Origin: Spirulina sp. SIO3F2
GTDB lineage: Bacteria > Cyanobacteriota > Cyanobacteriia > Cyanobacteriales > Spirulinaceae
Length of the DNA: 41,624 bases
Direction of reading: 5' to 3'
Assembly (NCBI GenBank): GCA_010672165.1
Contig: JAAHHN010000032.1
Coordinates: forward strand, 1 to 41,624
Shown: positions 36,147 to 41,624 of the stretch, piece by piece
Layout: every line of letters starts with the position of its first letter
How positions within the stretch are numbered: position 1 is the first letter of the stretch
Translations under genes and position numbers: made by a program
Notes under the pieces: model-generated
What the model was told of the DNA's origin: nothing
Databases searched by the model: none
What the model saw: only the letters and a program-made list of their open reading frames with translations

Positions 36147-36578
36147 ATGAAAATGAGAAGAATCAAAAAAAGCGTAATGTCCATTATTTTTTTGATATTA
36201 CTGGCGCCTATCAGTATCTCTTTGAGTTCGTGTGCTAAGAATCAGACAAAGCAACTTGATATTTATGAAGATCCAGATCTGATGGAGGAAGAGATTGGAA
36301 GATTAATTCCGCTGGGTAGTTCTGTCGAACAAGCTAGGAAAGTGATGGAACTCAGTGGCTTTGAATGTGAGTATTTCGAAAATGGCTCTTTTGCTAGGGT
36401 AAGAAATGCCCATGATAGTCCTGGCGGGATGGATGCAACTTACTATGATGGAGTAGATGGTTTATATTGCCAGTTTCACAGAGGTGTGTTTGTCGAAACT
36501 CGATGGCAATCTTTGATTGCTCATGAGGAGGGTAAAGTTACTGTGATAGCAGTCTCTGTTGGTTTAATTGGGCTTTAG
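36147..36578 (+). CDS. Small lipoprotein, possibly BamE/SmpA-like
   Basis: A lipoprotein of 143 residues from ATG 36147 (the frame opens at 36111, but the Lys/Arg-rich MKMRRIKK is a better signal start). The lipobox is LSSC, Cys 29. The mature part begins acidic, then LIPLGSSVEQARKVMELSGFEC recalls the helix of BamE/SmpA-type proteins, followed by beta-like segments. That resemblance is weak and I do not claim the function. The gene is AT-rich and free of HIP1 sites, unlike most of the window, which may mean recent arrival. Confidence 0.65.
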   Translation: MKMRRIKKSVMSIIFLILLAPISISLSSCAKNQTKQLDIYEDPDLMEEEIGRLIPLGSSVEQARKVMELSGFECEYFENGSFARVRNAHDSPGGMDATYYDGVDGLYCQFHRGVFVETRWQSLIAHEEGKVTVIAVSVGLIGL

Positions 36579-36844
36579 GTTAGGCACAATTCACTGTTGT
36601 CAACTATTCAAGACAATAAATGGAAAACCACATCGAATGCCCTCAAAGATTTACACCTTCTCAGTGCATTGAAAATATCATCATTATGAGAATATTGGGC
36701 TTCCAAGCTTTGGGGTAAAGATGTCTAGCTCATTTGAACCAGAGGCTCCAACAATTCTTGAATTATTAAAATCGCTCAAAACATTGCGAGATTGGGGTTA
36801 CAGGCATGTTCTTATCCCCTGAGTCTGCAAAATCTAACCATTTT

Positions 36845-37042
36845 TCACAACCGCATGGGGCCACTATCATCCCCATATTTAGCGTTTTTCTTCTCGATCA
36901 CTGCTTCAGCGATCGCCACCGCCCTTTCTGCCAACTCCTCTGGCGCAATGCCATCTTGGGTTGGATTGGCGCAAAGACCCTGTACCGCTGCAATAATCAG
37001 GTGTTGCCGAAAGCCAATTCGGTCGAGATGATGTCCTTCCAT
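36845..37042 (-). CDS. Small conserved-looking protein downstream of parA
   Basis: A 65-residue ORF with a convincing helical body (HLIIAAVQGLCANP, ELAERAVAIAEAVIE). Short proteins with this 'AIAAxQGLLAxP...A..A...AdaLi' plan are common in phages and mobile islands, where their role is unknown. It follows the parA-like gene by 56 bp on the same strand and may belong to the narM-parA transcript. HIP1 sites are present, so it seems at home in the genome. Confidence 0.5.
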   Translation of the reverse strand: MEGHHLDRIGFRQHLIIAAVQGLCANPTQDGIAPEELAERAVAIAEAVIEKKNAKYGDDSGPMRL

Positions 37043-37098
37043 AATTCAAACACTGTGCTCAATATCTCTAGTGTCTCGTAAATTTCGTTAGTCTGGAA

Positions 37099-37998
37099 TT
37101 ACCAAAGATCAGCCTTAGGATCAATTTTGCGTAAAAACTCACTGGTCAACTTCAAAAACGCCTTAGACCCCGCGGAATTCGGCGCATTAAGCACCACTGG
37201 CATAAAACTATCCACCGCCTTAGCCACATTCACATCCATTGGAATACTGGTTTCAAACACCTCTTGGGGCGTGAAATCTTGTTTGATGCGCTGCATTACT
37301 TGATTGTAATAGCGGCCACTCAGTACCCCCCCAGATAGGATAAAGACAATACCCAGTAAGTCTAAACTGAGGGGGGGATTGTATTGCTGTTTGAGCTTTT
37401 TGATGCGTTGTTGTAAAAGCTGAATTCCCACTAACGACAAAGGTTCTGGGCGAGCCGGGATCAGATAGCGATCGCTGGCAACAATAGCACTCCGAGTGAG
37501 CAAGTTATAACCAGGGGCACAGTCAATCAGAATGTAATCATAGCGATCGCGCACTGGTTCTAGAATTGAAGTAATCAGTTCTTGCTCAAACTGTTGCCAA
37601 CTTTCACTGAATTTTGTCTTCTCAGTTGTGTTTTGAGTTTTCTTATAGAGCACCTCCGCTACGGTATATTCATCATAGAGTTCAATATTCCCAGGTAACA
37701 AATCCAAACCCTGGATACCACAGACTTTCTCCAGCAACATATCGGCTGTGCCAAATTTGCGGACAATATAAGGACGAATCACCTTATCAATGAGATAACT
37801 AATTGTACGGCGGCCGCGACGCAAGCGGGCAAAGTCATGGGGGGCAAGCACACTCAAAGTTGCACTAATTTGCGAGTCAAGATCGACAATCAACACCCGC
37901 TTTTGATGCTTTTGGGCTAGACACGTTGCCAAGTTAACGGTGAGGGTAGTTTTCCCAACACCACCTTTCATATTGATGGTGGTCAAAATTGTAGCCAC
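37099..37998 (-). CDS. ParA-family partition ATPase
   Basis: A 299-residue deviant Walker ATPase of the ParA/MinD group. It has Walker A KGGVGKTT (11-18, with the signature lysine K11), switch I DLDSQ (39-43), and Walker B ILIDCAPGYN (156-165). It is full length and has no N-terminal DNA-binding domain, as in chromosomal or 'orphan' ParAs that position protein cargo. No parB or parS is near. It lies 25 bp downstream of narM on the same strand, so the pair is probably co-transcribed, which is unexpected. The cargo is unknown. Confidence 0.93.
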   Translation of the reverse strand: MATILTTINMKGGVGKTTLTVNLATCLAQKHQKRVLIVDLDSQISATLSVLAPHDFARLRRGRRTISYLIDKVIRPYIVRKFGTADMLLEKVCGIQGLDLLPGNIELYDEYTVAEVLYKKTQNTTEKTKFSESWQQFEQELITSILEPVRDRYDYILIDCAPGYNLLTRSAIVASDRYLIPARPEPLSLVGIQLLQQRIKKLKQQYNPPLSLDLLGIVFILSGGVLSGRYYNQVMQRIKQDFTPQEVFETSIPMDVNVAKAVDSFMPVVLNAPNSAGSKAFLKLTSEFLRKIDPKADLW

Positions 37999-38023
37999 GG
38001 TCGTCTCCCCTTAGATGTCCTGT

Positions 38024-38497
38024 TTAATGCGTTTCATCATCGTCAGCGACTGCCAGGCCAAATTCTTGAAATGCGGGCAAAAAATTCCGATTCTCATGGC
38101 CCGGACGACTGAGTTTAATCAGGGCAAAGCGCTGTGCTGGCTCAAGACCAAACCATTGATTCAGGTTCAAGGTGAGCTTGAGCTGCTTGGCCTGCTGATG
38201 GACTTGTTCTGGAATCTCAATTTCGTTGAGCCAAGGGGGCCGTTCGGGCACGGGCAGGGTGCTGGCCGGTTCGCCGACATGCGCCCTCACCAACGCTTGT
38301 AAATCGTCGCGGTAGCTAGCGATCGCCTCTGGTGTATCACAGGGGCGATCAACCAGACTCTGGCGCTCCGTTTCCGAAAAGCTATGCCAATGTTGGAGCT
38401 TGAGCTTGACGCCGCAGGTATCCAGTTTCAAGCGCACACCCATCGGAATACAGCGTAGGGATGTCACAAAATCCGCTTCAAATTCAAAAAAGACCAC
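38024..38497 (-). CDS. narM: Nitrate reductase-associated protein NarM
   Basis: A cyanobacterial protein needed for formation of active ferredoxin-nitrate reductase in Synechococcus. The 157 residues begin FFEFEADFVTSLRCIPMGVR, with LDTCGVKLKLQHWHSF and the middle block RQSLVDRPCDTPEAIASYR, which I recognise as the Nitr_red_assoc family. Two cysteines (Cys16 and Cys29) fall in the conserved part. Length is typical. Usually it is near nitrate assimilation or molybdopterin genes; here neither narB nor nir genes are in view, and the downstream gene is parA-like. I saw no clear NtcA box (GTA-N8-TAC) in the 260 bp upstream. Confidence 0.85.
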   Translation of the reverse strand: MVFFEFEADFVTSLRCIPMGVRLKLDTCGVKLKLQHWHSFSETERQSLVDRPCDTPEAIASYRDDLQALVRAHVGEPASTLPVPERPPWLNEIEIPEQVHQQAKQLKLTLNLNQWFGLEPAQRFALIKLSRPGHENRNFLPAFQEFGLAVADDDETH

Positions 38498-38763
38498 AAG
38501 CCCCTATTCCTATTTTTTGGTTGATCTGTACTTTATTTTAGAGCGCATTCTCCAATTATTCCAGCAGCTTTACGGATTTTTTGACCGATCGCTGGGATAG
38601 TCTCAAAAAGATGCGCTAATGCTCAATAACGCTCATTGGCGGGCTGCCATCACAGCTTGATTCCCAGCCAGGAGATAGAGGGAATTCGCATTCCAGAATC
38701 GATATTGCAGTAACGATAACTCTGGCTTTACAATCTCCGGTCAACCTGCACAGCCCAGAAATC

Positions 38764-39084
38764 ATGGAAATCAATAATATTTTTGCGTCTATTCCCAGCG
38801 AAATGAACGATGAAATATTTGAAGTGATTGCTCAGAACAGTGTTGTCAAAATTGAGCGGATTATTTCCTATGGTCATCGTTCGCCAGCATCGGGATGGTA
38901 TGACCAAATCCAACATGAATGGGTTATGGTTGTGCAGGGGACAGCCATTCTTGAGTTTGAAGGGGATGAAGCGGTTACGTTGCAGGCGGGTGATTATCTG
39001 AATATTCCAGCTCATACCAAGCACAAAGTGACTTGGACAACCCCTGATATGGAGACAATCTGGCTAGCGATTCATTATGAGTAA
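38764..39084 (+). CDS. Cupin-domain protein
   Basis: A single-domain cupin of 106 residues. Motif 1 is approximated by HEWVMVVQGTAILEFEG and motif 2 by LQAGDYLNIPAHTKHKV, giving candidate metal-binding His residues. Such small cupins may be isomerases, dioxygenases or sensors. It is followed 30 bp later by a VOC protein on the same strand, so the two form a likely pair. No specific function can be given. Confidence 0.9.
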   Translation: MEINNIFASIPSEMNDEIFEVIAQNSVVKIERIISYGHRSPASGWYDQIQHEWVMVVQGTAILEFEGDEAVTLQAGDYLNIPAHTKHKVTWTTPDMETIWLAIHYE

Positions 39085-39114
39085 TACAATTAGACCATTT
39101 CAAACGCTCTCTTG

Positions 39115-39471
39115 ATGATGCCTCAACACGAAACGATTAACTACATTGAACTGCCTGCTAAAGATATAGCAGCAACCAAAGCTTTTTTTATAGCGGTGTT
39201 TAGCTGGACGTTTGAAGATTACGGCCCGGACTACACCGCTTTTAGCGATGCAGGGATTGAGGGGGGCTTTTATCAATCCGACTTAGTTGCATCAACGGCG
39301 CAGGGGACTGCGCTTGTTGTCTTCTACAGCAAAGCCCTTGAACAAACCGAAGCTAAAATCATAGCTGCTGGCGGTAGGATCATCAAACCCGTCTTTTCCT
39401 TTCCGGGTGGGCGTCGGTTTCACTTTAGCGATCCTAGTGGTAATGAATATGCGGTGTGGTCGGATCTTTAG
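39115..39471 (+). CDS. VOC (glyoxalase/bleomycin-resistance-like) protein
   Basis: A small 118-residue VOC-fold protein. It has INYIELPAKDIAATKAFFIAVF at the start of the first beta-alpha module and GGRIIKPVFSFPGGRRFHFSDPSGNEYAVW at the end of the second. The terminal segment matches the widespread VOC ending 'F.DP.GN..gvw'. Members may be metal-dependent lyases, dioxygenases or binding proteins. It is placed right after the cupin gene. Start could be either of two adjacent ATGs. Confidence 0.9.
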   Translation: MMPQHETINYIELPAKDIAATKAFFIAVFSWTFEDYGPDYTAFSDAGIEGGFYQSDLVASTAQGTALVVFYSKALEQTEAKIIAAGGRIIKPVFSFPGGRRFHFSDPSGNEYAVWSDL

Positions 39472-39920
39472 GGGGGCAAAAAATGAGAAAATGCTGAGAA
39501 TAATTGATGGCTAAAATCTGAAGACATCATTTGCATCACTACCCTGAATTTCGATTGGATCTATGGCTTTGCATGCTACTATGTCTATTGACAGGGACGC
39601 TACATCACGCTACATCGAACACTTGCTAGGTCTTAAGAATTGTCTACTGAAGCACTATTTTAGAATTAAGCTAAATCTACTATTTTTTTCATTGTTTTCT
39701 CAGTTGAAGAGATTCGTTTTTGATATAAAATGCAGCGGTTTTCTTGGTTTCTGAACTAGCATTTCAATCCTTGTGAATTGACAGAATCTTTACAAAAAAA
39801 AGCTGTTTTTTTACGTTAACTTTAAACAATAGTCTTCTCTAGGCTGTTCAATAGAATTAATCGGGTGCTCTGCCAAAACTAACTTAATGTCCAAGTACTT
39901 CAGCGGAGACTATTACAGAC
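39472..39920. other. AT-rich 449-bp leader upstream of the PEP-CTERM gene
   Basis: No gene is called. A 63-codon frame at 39563-39754 is AT-rich and featureless. A TTGACA occurs at 39778-39783 without a matching -10 at the right distance. The long leader is in keeping with regulated PEP-CTERM genes, but no operator is identified. Confidence 0.4.
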
Positions 39921-40778
39921 ATGACCGTGCAATTCAAAGCAACCTCAATGGCCGTCGGGCTGGGTTTGATTTCAGCGATCGCCGCAGCATCGTCAGCCGA
40001 GGCTTTCACCTTCAACTTCGATAATGGCAACTGGACTCACGGGAATCAGACTTCTGTGGGTTGGCTAGATGGTGCGACTTCGGGTTCAACCACTGTTGGT
40101 GGCATTACCTTGTCGGTTAACTCCACTGTTTTTGGTGGTGCTCAAGCCAATGAAAACAATCTCAGGGATACCACCAGTCAAGGAACAATCGGTTTTAGAC
40201 TGGGTAATGAGCAGGACACCGCGATTTACCGAGGCGGAAACCTCTCTGCATATCAGCGGCTTGATTTTGAGTTCTCTACTGCTGTCAACCTTGGTGACTT
40301 TATTATCGGTGATATTGACACGAATGATTTGGCCACGGGCTTTGTGGATGCAGTGGCGGTGGAAGGCTTCAATGGCAGTGCTGGCGCAATTGGCACAGGC
40401 CTAGGTGCCGTTTACAGTTTTGCCCAGCAAACCACATTGACCACAGAGTCAATTGCTACTGAAAATGGTGAGATTGATTTTGTGGTTCGTGATGTTGAGC
40501 AATTTGGTCTGCAAAACAGTCGCTCCGTTGATACAGATGATGCGTATATCTCTTTTGACAGTCCAATCCGGTCATTTTCAATCTACTATTTTAACGATGC
40601 GCTCCGTAAAAATGGCGTTGAGTCCATCGCAGGTAATCAGGCTGTTAATTTATTTGAGGGCAACGGTGTTTCCGGCTTCACTGCCACTGAAGCGGCTCCT
40701 GAACCCTTTAGCATGATTGGTGGCGGTTTAGCCCTTGCTTTAGGAGGTCTAGCACGTCGTCGTTCTAAAAAAGGGTAA
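39921..40778 (+). CDS. PEP-CTERM exported protein
   Basis: A 285-residue secreted protein. The signal peptide spans about 1-28 (AVGLGLISAIAAASSAEA). The body is rich in Gly, Asn, Thr and Asp, with beta-type sequence (FNFDNGNWTHGN, LRDTTSQGTIGFRLGN, RLDFEFSTAVNLGDFIIGDID). The C-terminus is a clear PEP-CTERM sorting signal: APEPF at 259-263, a hydrophobic helix IGGGLALALGGLA, and RRRSKKG. Such proteins are trimmed by an exosortase and released to the surface or matrix. No exosortase gene is in the window. It is followed by a strong hairpin. Confidence 0.93.
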   Translation: MTVQFKATSMAVGLGLISAIAAASSAEAFTFNFDNGNWTHGNQTSVGWLDGATSGSTTVGGITLSVNSTVFGGAQANENNLRDTTSQGTIGFRLGNEQDTAIYRGGNLSAYQRLDFEFSTAVNLGDFIIGDIDTNDLATGFVDAVAVEGFNGSAGAIGTGLGAVYSFAQQTTLTTESIATENGEIDFVVRDVEQFGLQNSRSVDTDDAYISFDSPIRSFSIYYFNDALRKNGVESIAGNQAVNLFEGNGVSGFTATEAAPEPFSMIGGGLALALGGLARRRSKKG

Positions 40779-40839
40779 TCCCCCCTAACCGTTTAGCTTG
40801 AACAACACTCAATTCCAATCGAGATGAAAACGCTAGCGT

Positions 40840-40885
40840 AGACAGTGTTTTTAACGGCAAGGTTATGCCGTTAAAAACACTGTCT
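40840..40885 (+). terminator. Strong terminator hairpin after the PEP-CTERM gene
   Basis: Perfect 20-bp arms at 40840-40859 (AGACAGTGTTTTTAACGGCA) and 40866-40885 enclose a 6-base loop and are followed by TTAATT. It lies 62 bp past the stop and between two convergent genes, so it may act on both strands. Confidence 0.8.
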
Positions 40886-40954
40886 TTAATTCGTGTAATG
40901 GAAGCAGCGATCGCCTTGGGCAATACGCAAGAGAGAAGCTATCCAAATATCCGC

Positions 40955-41614
40955 CTAGCGCTTGTCAAGTTGACGCTTGATGTAGCGAATCTCTTTTTTA
41001 TTGCACTGCTTTTTATGGATCGCGTAGAGTTGGCGATCGCTGGGATAGTAAAGCTTCCGACGGGGAATCAGATCCCCTGCGATCGCATCCCGAACATGCT
41101 CAATCGGCGGTGGCGGAAACTCCGCAAACGTCACCAAAAACCACAGCCCATCAAGCAGACGATATTCATGTTCATCATCAATGGTTAGGCGAGCTTTAGG
41201 GGCTGGTTTCGGTTGGGTTCGGTAAGCTTGCTTGTCAATGACATGGAGAATACCCGTCTCAGGATGCACATAAAACTGGTCTCGCCAGGCCGCCTTTAAG
41301 GGTTTATAGGTACGCCATTCGCCTTTCCCGTAGGGAATACCGTTGATCAGTTCCACATGACGCTCCACATAATCCCAGAGATGATCAATCACATGCTGAC
41401 CCAATAGGGTTTTGCGATCGAGCTTTTGGCAGAGTTCGCTATAAACCTCATCCCAAGGCTGGCCGACTTTGGAGCGCAGAAACTTCCGCAACGGCCCTAG
41501 ATGATCAGAGGGCCATTTGGACTTATTCCGAGGCTTCAGTAGATAAGGACGGAGTAACCCTCCTTCGGTGGCTTCTCGGGTGATTTGATCGAGCCGTTTC
41601 CGGTAGCCTGTCAC
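40955..41614 (-). CDS. Conserved unknown protein, 5' end possibly outside the window
   Basis: An open frame of 219 codons that opens with GTG at 41614, only ten bases from the window edge; the frame is open to the edge, so the real start may lie outside. I recall homologues in cyanobacteria and other bacteria as conserved hypothetical proteins but know no function. Visible blocks are DHLGPLRKFLRSKVGQPWDEVYSEL, then HLWDYVERHVELINGIPYGKG, and FYVHPETGILHVID. The composition is basic with many aromatics, and there are no membrane segments or signal peptide. It converges on the PEP-CTERM gene. Confidence 0.75.
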   Translation of the reverse strand: MTGYRKRLDQITREATEGGLLRPYLLKPRNKSKWPSDHLGPLRKFLRSKVGQPWDEVYSELCQKLDRKTLLGQHVIDHLWDYVERHVELINGIPYGKGEWRTYKPLKAAWRDQFYVHPETGILHVIDKQAYRTQPKPAPKARLTIDDEHEYRLLDGLWFLVTFAEFPPPPIEHVRDAIAGDLIPRRKLYYPSDRQLYAIHKKQCNKKEIRYIKRQLDKR

Positions 41615-41624
41615 TTTCTTGAGA

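Noticed and set aside
36721-36822. 33-codon plus-strand frame (MSSSFEPEAPTILELL...)
   Set aside because: It reads like a coding fragment, but is too short and has no family; perhaps a gene remnant.
38498-38763. Expected NtcA site upstream of narM
   Set aside because: No GTA-N8-TAC with a fitting -10 was found.
39563-39754. 63-codon plus-strand frame
   Set aside because: AT-rich, no conserved pattern and no ribosome-binding site seen.

Overview
The window is a chromosomal stretch of a cyanobacterium. The grounds are abundant GCGATCGC (HIP1) octamers, two SLH/OprB-type porins, a CHASE2 kinase with a DUF928 protein, a NarM-type nitrate reductase-associated protein, a PucC-like transporter, a PEP-CTERM protein, STRR-like heptamer repeats and several dispersed palindromic intergenic repeats. 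No prophage, insertion sequence, CRISPR array or rRNA operon is visible. Most genes are ordinary core or lineage genes. The AT-richer, HIP1-poor part around 36.1-37.1 kb looks more accessory.

Layout. (1) 0-8.5 kb: a PLP-dependent decarboxylase, a small membrane protein, a cluster of palindromic repeats, then three minus-strand genes: a REC-histidine kinase, a CHASE2 hybrid kinase and an exported DUF928 protein whose N-terminus holds eight copies of a 23-residue repeat. (2) 8.5-11.9 kb: a 719-bp gene-free stretch with a duplicated ~70-bp element, a Coq4-like gene, a second gene-poor stretch, and an overlapping pair of envelope proteins (DUF2993 and a GerMN lipoprotein). (3) 12-17.2 kb: an AAA ATPase followed by a PIN-domain gene broken by an in-frame TGA, a PucC-like transporter overlapping an inositol monophosphatase-family gene, a Uma2 nuclease-like gene and tRNA-Ser(CGA). 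(4) 17.2-24.5 kb: a PAS-PAS-GAF kinase with a possible pseudoknot leader, an exported Pro-rich protein, an iron-uptake-type porin, a MoaD/ThiS-like sulfur carrier and threonine synthase, the last two separated by inverted heptamer arrays. (5) 24.7-33.4 kb: a protein-mannosyltransferase-like enzyme with a DPM1-like glycosyltransferase, a second porin, a DUF1400 alpha/beta hydrolase, argF, pfkA and a gamma-glutamylcyclotransferase-like gene. (6) 33.6-41.6 kb: an MHYT-GAF kinase, a lipoprotein, a small ORF downstream of a narM-parA pair, cupin and VOC genes, a PEP-CTERM protein, and a conserved unknown gene that runs to the window edge.

Themes. Signal transduction is heavy: four histidine kinases, three of which share nearly the same transmitter module joined to different sensors. 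Envelope functions recur (DUF928, DUF2993, GerMN, two porins, PEP-CTERM, a lipoprotein, PMT/DPM-like glycosylation). Long perfect hairpins occur at several gene ends. Two convergent gene pairs end only 1 and 6 bp apart.

The least explained items are the DUF928 repeat protein with its upstream duplicated element, the nonsense-interrupted PIN partner of an AAA ATPase, the narM-parA-small ORF operon, the interleaved stems ahead of the PAS kinase, and the heptamer array that covers the moaD-like start region. All functional calls come from motif recognition by eye; no database search was made.
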